A stretch of DNA of 64,000 nucleotides, from the NCBI GenBank assembly GCA_958496175.1, contig OY292276.1, positions 23,888,001 to 23,952,000 of the forward strand, given 5' to 3'. Made by a program: the position numbers and the translations under genes. Source of the stretch: Sisyra terminalis (lineage: Eukaryota; Arthropoda; Insecta; Neuroptera; Sisyridae). Shown here piece by piece: positions 47,901 through 62,200 of this stretch (the first letter of the stretch is position 1; every line of letters starts with the position of its first letter). The notes under the pieces were generated by a model. The model did not search any database and had not been told where the DNA came from. It saw nothing but the letters and a program-made list of their open reading frames with translations.

Positions 47901-48421
47901 AGTAAATCATCTCTAATGTATTTGCATAAAAATTAAGTGCAATTAAGTAATGTTTAGTAATGTTAAATGCATGTAACGTTATAACTTTTTACAAAAAATC
48001 GAAAGAAAGAAAAAACAGTTGTATTTTTTGAAAGAATATAAAGATTACTTGATAAAAAACCGTTTGAAATAATAATATACACTTTCAATCATTAACATCA
48101 ATTAGAGATTTATGCTAAAATGAGGACCAAGAAAACAAATTGTTTCCCAAATCTTAATTTTTTAGGAATATGTACTTTGAAACTAATTCAAAACTAATAC
48201 AATAACTGTAATGGGAGATTTGAATTTAAAATTAGAAGGAAAAAACCCGAATCGAATCTTTAAATTTTTATAGACAAATTGCATAGATAATCAAGTAAAA
48301 ATACTTAAATCAAAGATCCAAAGAAATAAAACACTTTATATGTTATGATGCACGTAATATTTTTTTTAATTCTCATCACGTTTCCATCTTCAAGAATTCT
48401 TGTACTGAATGAATTTCTAGC

Positions 48422-51400
48422 ATGAGAAAAGAGGGGGTGTCGCATTCCCCCAGTACAAAAAAATACGGTGAAGATTTCAAAACTCGATCCAACAATCTTA
48501 ATTCTAGTAGTACAAGACGTTATATGGGTACGCGAGCAACAATGCGGCGCTCCCTATTAACGACTCGCGTACGCGATTTCATTAATTCCAAAAATGCGGT
48601 TCGAAATCGGTCTCAGAGTGCATCCGTAAGCGTTACGGAAAGTCCCACAGGAGAATGTCCTTATCAGGCACAGGAATTACCAACGGCAAGACCCTATAGC
48701 GCCGTTCCTGGTCCACGTCCTTTACCACTTCTGGGCAACACTTGGCGATTGTTGCCTGTTATCGGCCAGTATCAAATATCCGAATTTGTGGAAGTTTCTC
48801 ATTTGCTGTTTAAGGAATATGGGGAAATAGTGCGATTGGCAGGGTTGATTGGACGTCCTGATTTGCTCTTTGTTTATGATGCGGATGAAATTGAAAAGGT
48901 TTACAGGCACGAAGGACCTACCCCATTTCGGCCATCCATGCCTTGTTTAGTGCATTACAAAAGTGTCGTTAGAAAAGACTTTTTCGGACGTTTACCTGGT
49001 GTTGTTGGAGTGTAAGTTACCATTATTTTAATATTAAAAAGTTCTAACCTTGACAGAGTTTTGCGAGTTCTTAATAAGTATTAACAACTTACGCAAATAT
49101 TACATCTTAACGATATTACAATAAATCAATAGATAGTTAGCTAATGAAATATTTGCTTATGTGATTTAAATATGTGAAAATTCAAAGTTAAGGCCATTTT
49201 TATTTTAAATATCATAACAATAAGTGAATGGTTTAGTTCTTTTTCATTTATGTCGTAGGATATAGTTTTACTTTACAATGTGAAAGTTGCTCTGCAATCG
49301 TAACTCTCTTTTTTATGAAAATTACATTGTACTTTTTCAGACATGGAGAACCGTGGCGAGAATTTCGAACCAAAGTCCAAAAACCGATTCTTCAATTGCA
49401 AACTGTTCGAAAATATATCGAACCAATTGAGGATGTAACAAATTATTTTATTCAACGGTTTGTCTAGCGCTTGAATTAATGACGATGGAAAGTGAAAATG
49501 TCTAGCTTTTTATATTTTCCAGTATGAACGAGATGAAGGATGCAAACGGAGAAATGCCAGCCTATTTTGATAATGAAATTCACAAATGGTCGTTAGAATG
49601 TAAGACTTTTGACTTTTATAAGAATTAATTTTTTTTCTTGGCGACTATTGATAGAGTGAAAAAGAAATGTAACAATGTGGGTTATTGGGTCATTGACTCG
49701 GTTGGTTCCACCATCGAATTTCGTTATTTGATTCACTCAATGCCAACCGCTTTATGAAATTATTGTAATCACTTTCCTTCTTTTTAAACCTTTCTAATAA
49801 TGAATTTTAGGCCAAATGTATTTCGGCATTTCTCAATTTTGTAATGATTTATTTTCATTGGTTTAAAAGTTTGTAAAATTTTCTTTTTACATAAAGGTAT
49901 TGGTCGAGTGGCTCTCGATGTTCGTTTAGGATGTCTTGATCCAAATTTAAGTCCAGATTCCGAAACTCAAAAAATTATTGATGCCGCTAAATATGCTCTA
50001 CGAAATGTCGCTATTTTAGAGTTAAAAATGCCGTTTTGGAGATATATTCCGTCTTCATTATGGACGAGATACGTGAAAAATATGAACTATTTCATTGAGT
50101 ATGCGATTATATTAACAAAATAAGTAAAAAAAAAAAAATTAAAACCTATCAATTGTAGAATTTGCATGAAACATATCGATGCTGCTGTTCAACGGCTAAA
50201 AACAAAAACGGTTGTTGATGAAAAGGAATTATCGTTAATCGAAAGAATTTTAGCAAATGAACCGGATCCAAAAACCGCTTACGTTTTAGCCTTAGACTTG
50301 ATCCTCGTGGGAATAGACACAGTAAGTTGAATCTTCTACAACCTATTGTTTCGATTTTCAAAATTTCATATTGGATTTGTTGAAATATAGATTTCCATGG
50401 CTGTTTGTTCAATGCTATATCAACTAGCGACTCGTCCAGAAGAGCAAGAAAAGTTGCATCAGGAACTACGAAGAATCCTTCCTGACCCAAATGTTCCATT
50501 AACGGCTCAACATTTGAACGAAATGCATTATATGAAAGCTTTCGTCAAGGAAGTGTTCAGGTACCTACAGTATTGTATTGTCCAATTTTTGTATTGTAAC
50601 TCCAATTTTTTTTCAGAGTTTATTCAACAGTAATTGGAAATGGAAGGACATTACAACAAGACATGGTGATTTGCGGATACAAAATTCCAAAAGGCGTAAG
50701 TTTTGTATTATTTGTTTTCACTTATATACAATTTTTAAATTGATATTTGTTGTATTTTCACGTAAAAATAGTTAAACAGCTTTGAATGGAGGGGTATATC
50801 CGTGATTTACATTGGTTAATTGCTAATTTTTTAAAATTTTCATTTTATTCATCGTTTTAAGGGCATCTCCTTCAAATTCCTCTGCACTGTGTTGTAAAAC
50901 AGTGCTTCTCAAACTGAAGAGCATGGCCACTTAGGGGGTCTAGGAGCTCTTGCCACAGAGCCACAAAATATTTCTATACTAATAAATAATGGTACATAAA
51001 TGGCTCAAGCCCCTTTTAGAACCGTCAAATCTGACCACGTCGCATTTATGCGACTATGTTTTTCCTACTATGTTTTTATTCTATTCGTGATTTTTTTTTA
51101 ATTCATTTCTAATATTATATAATTTTCTCTTTTGTCACTAAATTTTCATTATGAGCCGACTTATTCGCAAATTATAATAAAACAAAGTAGAAAATGTAAC
51201 GTCGCTAGATTTGACGGTTCTAAAAGGAACATGAGCCACATAAATAGAGTACTGTTGGTCACACAAATCTATCATTTTTGGGGAAGGGAGTCTTGTTTGT
51301 TTTTTTAATTTGGGGTAACTTGGTTAAGTTGGGGTTTAATTTGGGGCCATAGTATGATAAAGTTTGAGAAGTGCTATCCTAAAAGAACTATTGCACTCCA

Positions 51401-52907
51401 GCTTAAGTGCTAGTTAAGACCCACTAACATTTTGATATCCTTTCTTCCTAGATTTAGAAATCTTTTATTACGATTTTTCAAGGATTTTTTTATCTTATAT
51501 TCTTTGAAATTTTCCTCTTGGTTTCTCGCGTTTTATGACAACTTTGAAATAAAAAATACCCTTATTTGGTATATTGACATTCCAGGGGTAGAAAAAAGAG
51601 TTTTTTAGTTTTTATTACACTTTTTTCATGGATGTTCCACCTATGTTAACCATGAATACCCTTTTATATTCAAGTAAAATACTGTTTCCTAGTAAAATTG
51701 GCTTAGTGAAAATATATCAAAAAAGATTATATATATTTTTTGATTTCACTTGAAGTAAATATCGCTAGAAGTGGGTACATAATAAATATTATGTTACATA
51801 TAATTTCTGAAACTGTTGCAATAGATTTTCTATTTCGTGGATTTTTTTTTTCTTGGAGTTTCTTTTTGATGTTTTGACCGTTTCAAGACTTAGGGTGAAT
51901 AACTAAAAATTAATCAAAAAAAGAAAATTATTCAAATAATTTTGATTAGATAAGGAATCTTTAGGTAAACCTACTCACATTTAAACTTGATATTTGAACT
52001 TTGCTAACTTTACTTCATTTCTACTTTGTACTTGATATTGATATGCGACATACTTACAATGTTATAATGTTGTAATACTAATTTTGATATATACGATATA
52101 TACGTATGTAGGTATTACCATATACATTTTGTTTTTATTCTGAATATGCAAATTTAAAAAAATCTCTCAATGAATTTCGTTAGTTGATTTTCTATTTAAT
52201 GGATTAAATTTTTGTATTTTTTTAATGATAACAGTTGTAGGTTTTGAACTGAATAAGTTTGCTTTATTGTTGTGTTTTATAATTCACCTACAATGTAAGT
52301 CCTGCATTATAACGAGGAACGTGGAATTCTCTTAAAAGCTGTAACATAAACTATTTTTTCTTATATTGATGATAATTCAAAAAAGTAGACGAACTAAATA
52401 AATAAATATATCATAACTATAAATCATAAAAGAGTATGTTGGTTTGATGTCCCCTCCTCCTGTTCGGATCAAAATTCATCAACTGTGTTATAAAAAGAAA
52501 ATCCAGCGTATTTTTTTCATTTAAGGTTCAAGTCGTATTTCCAACGATAGTAACGGGAAATATGGAAAAATATGTATCGCAGCCGGATAAATTTATGCCG
52601 GAACGTTGGATGAAGAATTCAGACTCTTCTGAAAGCTTTATTCATCCCTTCGCCTCACTACCGTATGGACATGGAGCTCGAATGTGTTTGGGTCGACGTT
52701 TTGCGGATTTGGAGATGCAAGTGTTATTAGCTAAGGTATAACATGTTTTTTGGCTAAATCAAAAGAGATCTTGAAACTAATTGTACGTCTATTTTTTAGT
52801 TAATTCGATCCTATAAATTGGAGTTCCATCATGAGCCAATTCCATATCGAGTTACATTTATGTATGCTCCTGATGGAGAATTAAAGTTCAAACTTGTTAA
52901 ACGATAA
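48422..52907 (+). CDS. Cyp49a1: Mitochondrial-clan cytochrome P450, CYP49A1-like
   Basis: It is a heme monooxygenase; the substrate of CYP49A1 is not established. Nine exons join in frame: 48,422-49,011; 49,341-49,457; 49,523-49,599; 49,897-50,098; 50,159-50,321; 50,391-50,560; 50,617-50,695; 52,526-52,735; 52,800-52,907, giving 571 residues. The sequence follows the insect CYP49A1 pattern: PGPRPLPLLGNTWRLLPVIG, GPTPFRPSMPCLVHYKS, FFGRLPGVVGVHGEPWREFR, I-helix LDLILVGIDTIS, K-helix KEVFR, PERW, and the heme site FASLPYGHGARMCLGRRFAD with the ligand cysteine near residue 520. The basic N terminus (arginine- and serine-rich, no acidic run in MRRSLLTTRVRDF) fits a mitochondrial presequence; a later start at the ATG near 48,541 is possible. 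The 1.8-kb intron 7 carries nested MITEs. Confidence 0.93.
50900..51376. mobile_element. hAT-type MITE in CYP49A1 intron 7
   Basis: CAGTGCTTCTCAAACT on the left is mirrored by AGTTTGAGAAGTGCTA on the right. Six of the 8 flanking bases agree (TTGTAAAA, TCCTAAAA), as expected for an old hAT duplication. It contains another MITE. Confidence 0.65.
51001..51238. repeat. Palindromic MITE (copy B) nested in the hAT-type MITE
   Basis: CTTTTAGAACCGTCAAATCT is perfectly mirrored by AGATTTGACGGTTCTAAAAG, and the outer TGGCTCA by TGAGCCA. It shares its interior with the copies at 5100 and 42,518. Confidence 0.75.
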
Positions 52908-55900
52908 CAATTTGAACTCTGCATGAATTTAAATTTAATGTTATAATGAAATTTTTAAAATTATACTGTAAGTACAATGTTTTATGATATTCAAATATAT
53001 GCATACTGTACTAATTATTAAATTCTAAAATACATTTTTAATCACCTCATATTACATTTTTTTTAACAATTAAATCCTTAAAACAAGTCAAAAAGGAAAA
53101 AAAATTGTGAAAGTATTCATTAAATTATTTTATACTTTTTTTGCCTCATGGCAGGTTTAGTTTCTTCTATGGTTGAATTCTTTCCTCCAAAGGTCATCTA
53201 TCCCTGATTAAGATTTTTTAAATTTGTGTAGTTCATCCTCCAAATTTTTAATAAATTTCAGATTTCTATTCGTCTTCTTTTTTTTCTTGGAATCTTCCAC
53301 TGTTTCTTTTACAACACCTAGTATGAAAAATTGTCCTCTCAGATTATAACCCACGTAGTTCTTCTCTAACATTGCATTTCATCTCCAGATATTTTCTTTC
53401 CTTCTTACTTAGGGCCCAGATTTTTTAATCCATATATACTCCACGTACTCCATGTACACTCCACACATACTTTCTAATCTAGAAAGATTGAGGAAAAATT
53501 GTAACAGTATAATGTCTTATATTTTATCGTCATTCATTATGTAAATATTATATATACTTATGTATAATATACTAAATATGTCAACGAAGGATGTTAAAAA
53601 CTTTTTAATCTAACTTGAAAAATTAGAAATTTTGACTTTTGAACTCCGACTCTTTGATCTGAATTAAAGCTGCTAATTTTTAATAAATAAAAAACAATTT
53701 ACTATTTTTAGAGTATTCAAGTAAATTTTAAAACTATAATTGAATTATTGAAGTTATATAGCTTAAAAGTACAAAGAATATACATTTGGACACATCATGG
53801 GGGTAAAAAAGTTGGTGTCACGATTTTTGTAACGGAAGTCGGTTACGCTTTTTAGAAAAAAACTTATTTAAATTTTAGCCAAATTTTTTGAATCTATAAT
53901 CGAATTAAAATATTATTGTATATATATTATAAATAATATAAAATATTTTATAACTATAACTATGCTAGCTCGGTTAAGAACTAAAGTTGTAAAACAAGAG
54001 CTATAGAGATTTATTCCCGGAAAAAAATAGATTTTTTTACATAGAAGTATTTCTCACATGTGTCTATAAGCACTAACGCACTTTTTTTCTATTGTTAAAA
54101 GCTACTTAAGCACTACTTTTTCTGCTTAAGGAAATTGATCCCTGAATTACATTTCTGTTGTTTCTTAAGACCCATCGCTTCTAATTACTTAACGTTCAAT
54201 TTTGTTCTATTCCGATTTGATAAATCAATCTTTTTAACATCTCTACTTTTAACCCTACACATAGCTGATGTGTAATTTCAAAATTCTTTCTAATATATTA
54301 TTCATAGGTACATTACATGCAAATTCTAATAACTATTATAACTGGATATCCTTTAGTTACGAAATAACTTGAAAAATTTATGAAGCGTATGATAAATATG
54401 TATGAAGTGAGTTTACCTTGTGAAGATGTTAAAATACAATTATCATTTTTGAAATTTAATTTTCATTCTGTATTGTATAAGTACTAGTAATAGTTACGGA
54501 AAATTGATGTGAAGAAGTATTACAACGTTAAATTAAAGGTTAAACGATTCCCAGAAGTTATTAAAATGTAACATAATAGGTATACTTGTACTGAATGTAT
54601 AATTTGATTGATACTTAAAAACTATGTAATTGTTGCGAACTTATTTAGGAAAGGAAAAAGAATTGAAATTTTGGATCTGTGCAAAGAAGGACTTGGAATG
54701 ATATGAAGGATGTGAAAAACTTGGCCATAGACGGAAAATGCTGGAAGGAAAAGTTAAATCACGCAAGAAACTGAAGCATTAATTAGAATAAAAACAGGAA
54801 GAGATTCATCCAAATTTGAATCGGTTCAAATACAGAAAAAGAAAAGGAAAAATAATACCAAAAAAGGTCACTGTTGAAATAGTGAATTGTACTAACGAAT
54901 TGCAGTCATTATATGAAAGTTATAAATGTAAAAATTGCTAACAAAAATAATTGGTTCATGGAAAATGGTTCATTATTTTAGCTTAAAAACAGTAATAGTT
55001 TCCAATAGACCTAAAGCACATGATTTAAAAAAAAAATTTAAATGTTTTAAAAATATTTAAGCCTACTGGTAGCCGAATGGTCAGGGTGACGACAAGGTTC
55101 GATCCTCGTATCAAGCAAATTTTCAATATTTGTCAATTATGGATTTTCGTTAACCCTAGAGTTGCCAAAGACCTTAATGGTTATAAAGCGACAGCAAATA
55201 ACAATAAAAAAAATGTTTCTTAACTAATATCAAAACATAATGTAGCTGTTTACACAATATATAAAATGTATTATGTTTTTGCCAATGTAATATAATTTAC
55301 AAAAGTAAACCATAAACATAAATTTCAACAAAAGTTCAAACAAATGTATTGATGACATGTTGCCCAGATACGTATTTTGATCGCCAAGCAATCTTCCTCA
55401 GTGGTCCTCAAATGTACATGAAGGGAATGTATGTACAAACATAAAAGGTAAGATTGTTAAAAGATTTAAACCATTTTCAATCTACACACTTTCTATTTCT
55501 AAGGAAAAAATGATAATAATTTTTAGTTAAATGTAAAAAATTGAGTAAAAAATTACAGGTTTTATGATAACCGCTCAATGATTTGCTCATATCAAGGTTT
55601 CAACGCGCGTTTTGATGTGTACTGTGACGTCGCTGAAGCCCATAAACTCACCCATCATTTTCAGACTCTCATTTACTAATTTAAATTAAAACTTTTTTTT
55701 CTACCAAAATACAAGCTTTTCATAACAAAAAATTGTTTTTTTCTCATATCAATGATATCCTTTATTGATTTAAAAAAATTGCCATATGGTCTATTGATAG
55801 TAAAATTTAGAATTTAATGAAATCGTTTCTTTCACTGTTCTGTAAAATGAAATTGTAATGTCTGAATCTTAACAACTGACGATTCAATCTCCTTAAGCAA

Positions 55901-56200
55901 TTGCATTAATATTTGCGGTTCTAAATGTAGAAAGTCAATAACAGTAAAAATAAATTACTTTTTAGACCCAAATTCATACAATAAAAGTATAAAACTGAAT
56001 GAAACATTTCTACATAAAACTTTTTCTTTTCAGTTCTTTACCTTAAAACTTCTTAAATTGACCCGGATTTGCTTTAACAATACTCAGATAAGACAAGAAA
56101 AATTATATATGTATGGATAATTTAATGTTGAAAATCAATTTAATAAAATGTGAAATATTTGAAATTATATACAATATTTGATATTTTCAGAAAGTATTTT
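52908..56200. other. Stretch between two convergent P450 genes
   Basis: It holds the two 3' ends, two LINE-like relics of the family seen at 580-860 (about 53,130-53,400 on the minus strand; about 54,640-54,790 on the + strand with GGAAGGAAAAGTTAAATCAC), and a SINE at 55,061. No further gene is seen. Confidence 0.5.
55061..55215 (+). repeat. tRNA-derived SINE, copy 3 of 5
   Basis: It begins GCCTACTGGTAGCCGAATGG (A-box-like), has GGTTCGATCCTCGTAT (B-box-like), body AGCAAATTTTCAATATTTG, tail AACCCTAGAGTTGCCAAAGA and an A-rich end. Part of the tRNA-like middle is deleted. Confidence 0.8.
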
Positions 56201-59200
56201 TTATCTTGCAATCATTTTTAGTTTTAATGGTCCATTTGGGGTATACATGGGATGAACGTGATACTCCAATTTTGTATGGTGGTATTCGATTTGGAAGGCT
56301 TGCACCATCTGAAAAAAATATATATAAAACGTAAGGAAAGTGAGTTTATAAAAATATTATTATCTATATAGTCGTGCTATTGATAATAACGCGTAATCTT
56401 TAAATGATGCAATCTTTGGCATTCAACTACAAAGTTATTAAAAATTAACAAGAAAATTCATTATTAATGTCAATACTTTCATTAATGTCTTGTCCCACAT
56501 CTGACTATTAACTCGTCACTGATCTTTCAATCTTACTTTTCGCGAACATTTGTTTAATATGCGTGTTTTTTTTTCTCGTTAACTATGAAATTACATAAAC
56601 GTTTTGAAATTTACGATTGCTATAATGAGCGTGAAATTTTACAGTGGCGTAAGGAAGAACGCGCAAAAGGCGTATTACGTACTTTTGCAATTACAACTTG
56701 CATTTCCAAATCCGCAAATCGACGACCGAGGCACATGCGACGGCCATGACCAAATGGCAAACTTGCAAAAGGATGGTGTTGACGTTGAATCCAATTGCAT
56801 GATTTCAACCATCTTTCCGGAAAAAATTCACTGCTCCGTGTGAAATATTTGTCCTTATTACTCATCACGTAGTGTTGAAAGACAATTTGCACCTGAAATA
56901 ATAAAAAAACATTTCTTTTTATATACAAATTGGCTTCGATAAAAAAATGATTTTTATAAAAATGTCCCGAAAGTCTACTGGTGGCCGAGTGGTCGAGTTG
57001 ACCGCTCCAAAACTGGTAGGTTTTGGGTTCGATTCTCGTATGGAGCAAATTTCCAATATTTTTCGAGTTCAAGCCTTTTATTAACTCTAGAATCGTTAAG
57101 CCCTTGGTAGTTACAAAGCGACGATAAATAACAATTGAAAAGTTCCAAAATATCATGAAACGACGTTTGTAGGTACTTATATTACAATTTGAAAGTCTGC
57201 CTAGAAATCGCTATTTTCGGATGACAATGAGCCAAAATGTACTGTTACGCATACCTTTGCCAAACCTACTAAATTCTTCTTGTTTCCCAATGGATACACG
57301 TACCACACTGTGGGAAACACTAAATTACACAATAGTCAGCAAATTTAAAGTTTTATTGAAGATATATCATTATGCTACGCGGACGTAGTTGCAGACATTA
57401 ACAAATTGCAAAATATTTTGATTGGATTCCACATATAAAATCTTCTTGAAAAATCATTCTAACTAATCCTAATATTTTAATAAAACAGAGATCATACATA
57501 TAATAATTATGAGGCTGATGGAAAGTTAATGACTCACTAATGGTTAATGAAGTTATGAAACCTACATAAAACCATTAATGAATGAATTGAATAGAGTAAT
57601 AAAATGAAGAAAATAAGACAAAATTGACTCGATTATTGCAGACATATAGCAAGTAGAACAAGTTAAAATAAATAAAAGTTCATTATTAGATAATAAGGAA
57701 GACTATTAGATTAAGTTATAAATTAAAACGGATGTTTAATGATCAATAAATACCTATCTATTGGTTATCACTTGACAATGAGCTGTAAACTATATTGACT
57801 AGTTAATTATTTACGTCATTTTCTGTACGTTTTTCACTACCAATCAATTCATTTCCAATTTCATTATCACATATCGTTCTATAATAATTTATAAGAAAGT
57901 TATTTTTTTTAATGAAAGTCGTTGAAGGGTTCATTTCAGCTGGTATATTTCAAAAGTACACTCAACTCTTTTCACAAGGTCTTTTTTGAACAATTTTAAA
58001 ACAACAAAAATTAAAATTATACAATCCTACTCAGGTGACCGAGTGGTCAAGGTAGCCCAGGTAACCGTTTCAAAACTGATAGGTGTTGGGTTCAAATCTA
58101 GTAGCGAGCAAATTTTCGATATTTCTCGATTTACAGTTTTTTATTAACCCTAGAGTCGCTTAAGACCTTGGTAGTTTGTTAAATGAAACAAATATATATA
58201 TAATTTAGGGTGGTCCTTAGTAGGCGTGTTTTTGAATTTCTTTGCTCCCAGGGGCTCAAATGCTTTCAAATTGAAAAAAAAAACCCTGAAAATTTGAGCT
58301 CTTAATTTTAACTTTAAGATAGTTCGCTTTGCAACTTAAGTTTCTTATAGAAATAACGTGGGAAAAATTTAATTTGTTCTTTAGAATTCCATAACTCAGC
58401 GACAAATAAATCGAAATTAACTAATCGCGTCATGTTTATTGTAAATTTAACGCTCTACAAAAAAAGCTTTTATGATTTTTCGCTAAATCTATTAGCTTAA
58501 GAGTTATTTGAGTTCAAAGTTTAATTATTATATAATTATTAATATTATTAACTATAATTATTAAGTAAATACTTATTTTTACGAAATATATCAAATTTTT
58601 TATGCAAAATTTGTATTTATGATCAAAAAGAAGCAAATACAATATTATTCTTGTGATTTTTCACGACGTAGCTAGAGAAAAGTCAAAAGTATAAAAAGTT
58701 ATTTTAATTATTTTTCATCCCTATTTTGTGGCAGCAAATTTGTCAACTAGAGCTTTCGTGTTTAATTGATTTGCTACTTTATCCTCAACAGCTACCAATG
58801 CTAAATATTTCAGATGCGATTTTCCGGTTAAATTTCTTTTAAAATCTTTTATAGTTTTTAATTTGCTGAATGTTCTTTCTACTGTAGCAATGGTGACTGG
58901 AAAAACATAAAGAAATAATTTGATCTTTCACTTCTGCTGCAGAATGAGCTTCCCTTGAAAAAAATCGCAAAATGGTATTTTTTATTTCAAATCCCCGCCA
59001 ATATAAAAGGGAATCGAAAGGGGGTTTTACAACCGAGGGTCCAAAAGCACTTTTTTCTTCCAGTTGCTTCCCTGTAACTACGGTAACTTCTTTTAAAAAC
59101 TTAAAAAAATTGATATTGAAAATTACGAACCTGGCTGTTGGTTACTATGGTAACTATTACTATCATCATTCGTAAACGTTTATTTTTTTCTGTACATTCT

Positions 59201-62200
59201 GTATATGTACGATATGTACATTCTGTACATTACACCAAATATTGTAATTTTGTCAAAATTAAAATTTTCTTACAACTGTTTCTAATTGCTATATCTGACT
59301 ATACCTATTTTTTTTTTTAATTTATTTAAACTAATTATATACATAATAAGGCCTTAGTTCATTAGAATACTTAGTGAAAATAAATCAAGATTTTCTTGAT
59401 AATAATTTTATTTATTTTCTATAGATTATGATATTGGCATTTTCTAAATTTGTTTTTCCCTAACTTATAATAAATTTGGCTTAACTTAAAGAAATTTAAA
59501 TTTAAAAATTCCACATATGGTATAGTAAATGATTTTTCTTTTGTGGGTTAGGCCACTTTTACTTTTATTGCCTCATAATAAGCGGTATTGAATATTTTTA
59601 AAGCAATCATTCATCCAAATGATACTTGCACGCAGTATTGCTAAACTTTGATGATTGAATGAAATTTAGGTGTTGAATATTCTACCTTTTGGCAATTGCT
59701 TTCCATATCCACTGTTAAATTTATTAATTTAATAAATTAAATAAGTTTAATTTTTCTTTTATGGTTAATTTTAGTATAATTTTACGTTTTCTTATTATTT
59801 CATGAATTCCTGCCCGACTCTAAGATAACAAATATAATTGTTTAAGAAGTAAAATACTAGAGAAATAATTAATTTAAAATAATTTAATTTAAAAAAAATC
59901 TTGCCAAATTATATAATTGTTAATGTTAAATTATACACATATATAATTCTGATATGTGGAGACCTTTCTTAATTTTTTTCTTAACTTTTTTCTTGGTCAT
60001 ACCGCTTTTGAATTAAATCTTAGCAGCAACCGATTAGGTCCTGTGGATATTTCCCAGCTTATGTCTAGGTAGTCCTTGAAAGTTGGGTAACTAACCAGTA
60101 TATGAAAGACAGTTTCCTCAGCCTCGTCACGTTTCCTACATATATTTAACTGATTATTTATCTTCATAGCGTGAGGATTTATATATAGCATTTATAGCAT
60201 TTATATTATAAATAGCGACAACAACTGTCAATACGGGTCAAGCGAACGAGATATAAAATAAAAAGCCTCCAGAAAATGTGTTTATGCTTGTTTTACAATA
60301 TATATCATAGATAATATATCGTATTTATATATTACGTAAACGTAATCAAATATAACGCAACCCCTCTCCCAAAAGCATTTATGTATACAGTAACTAGTTA
60401 ATGCAGGATAAACATTAACTTCTTTGTAGTGTCATAAGTTTTCATTTCATTTATTACTTGGCCCTCTTTCAATTTACCAAAAAAATTTTTTTTTCTTTTT
60501 AAATAGTAAAATTTTTACTTTATCGCAATAATTTAATGATTACACTGCCTTAATAGTGTATACTTTAACGGCGTTCATATTTTAAATGTAAAAATATGGG
60601 TGACTGCAGAAAAATAATTTTAAAATTCCCTGAAAATTCCAGGTTTTCCAGGTCATTTTTTAAATGTTTTCATGACCTTAAACTATTTTGTATTAAAGTA
60701 TTTGTTCTCATGGTGAAATTTTGACTTACTTTTTTCATCATATGAAGGTATTAATTAGTGGAATAGGTTCCAAAAAATACCATTGGTTTAAAATATATAC
60801 CCATGTTATATAACTGGCTTTGCCATCGGAATAACTTTTATAGTTCTCAACCGATCAAACTAGGTACACTTATTCTTCGGAAGACTACTTTGAACGAGTT
60901 TAAAGATGAGGAAAATTGGATCACTAGTTTGAAAATGGCTTAAAATTCCCTGATATTTCAAGATTGAATTAAATTCTCAGGTAATTCCAGGTTTTCTGGG
61001 TCATAGGTCTCCTTAAGTAAATATTTAAAGTTATGCTCTTAAATGGATTTATAAGTAGTACTTATTTTAAGTTTTTGAAAAAATCTATCTATAATACATT
61101 TTAAAAATTTAATATATGAGTAGATATCTTTAATTCAAATTTTTGGTTTAAAAAAATAATTTATCGGATGTAATTTATTTTGACAAAACATAATAAATTA
61201 AACTTTCATTTGAAAAGTAGTTTTACTCATCTTACCTCACTTTTGTAACAAAAGTTGTGTTTCATTTATGATTACAAAATCAAAAAATGGATTAACTAAT
61301 TGAGGTAAAATACCATTGAACTTATTTGAATATTAACAGTGGAAGTTCTACTTTTAAAAAGATCATTATTTGAAACATTTGAATTAAGATTTAAGGAGAT
61401 TTGGAAAATCAACGAAATATTACTTACGCCTTTTGGAATTCGATATCCAGAAACGACAATATCGCTAGTCGTTTGCCGCCCGTTTCCAATTACGACTGGA
61501 TACATTCTTCAAAAAGGAAAAATTGAACGTTAATCTTTTAAATCATATTATTAGAATTTATAATGTCATCATTAATAAAAATCAAAGAATAAAAAGTAAT
61601 ATTTTTTTTGAAATTTTGGGTCAAGGTAAATACGCATGTTAGGTTCAAAAAATTTCTAATCTATTGACTTAGAATTGGCTTTTTTATATAATTATTAATG
61701 ACAGGTACATATGGACATCGTACGTGTGGTTAACTAAGTAATGTTGACTTTTGAATTCTAATTTTGATTATTATATTGTTTAATCTTAAGTTAAAAACAC
61801 TTTCTCTAAAACAAATTTCCTCCTTAATTTTGACAAAATTTGTTTTCATAGTCCATACCTCAACGTTTCTTTAATGCATGCTCTCAGGTAAGACATTTGA
61901 TCTAATTTTTGGTAAGTTAATGGTGTGTCGGGGGTCGGAAGAGTCCTAGAAATTTCTTCGAAAAGTATCTTCTGCTTTTCTGGATGTAAGGCTAGTTGAT
62001 ATAATATCGAGGCTACAGCATTGGACGTCTGAAAATGAAAAGGAAATCAATTTGTTTTTTCATATAATCGTGTTAATTTGTAGTGAATACATAATTTCAA
62101 TTTCCTGGATGAAATCGAAAGTGAATTAGGTTTCAGTTATCGGTCAAGGTTTGATCGTTTCAAATAACTGGTTTAGTTCAGAAAAGAAGAAAGTTCATCG

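Larger units (their letters stand above)
42045..48421. other. Intergenic stretch between cpa and CYP49A1
   Basis: Besides the cpa 3' end, the palindromic MITE near 42,518, satellite units near 45,360, a SINE, a jockey LINE fragment and another satellite-like remnant near 47,740, no gene can be supported. 43,000-45,300 is AT-rich DNA with no readable frame. Confidence 0.5.
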
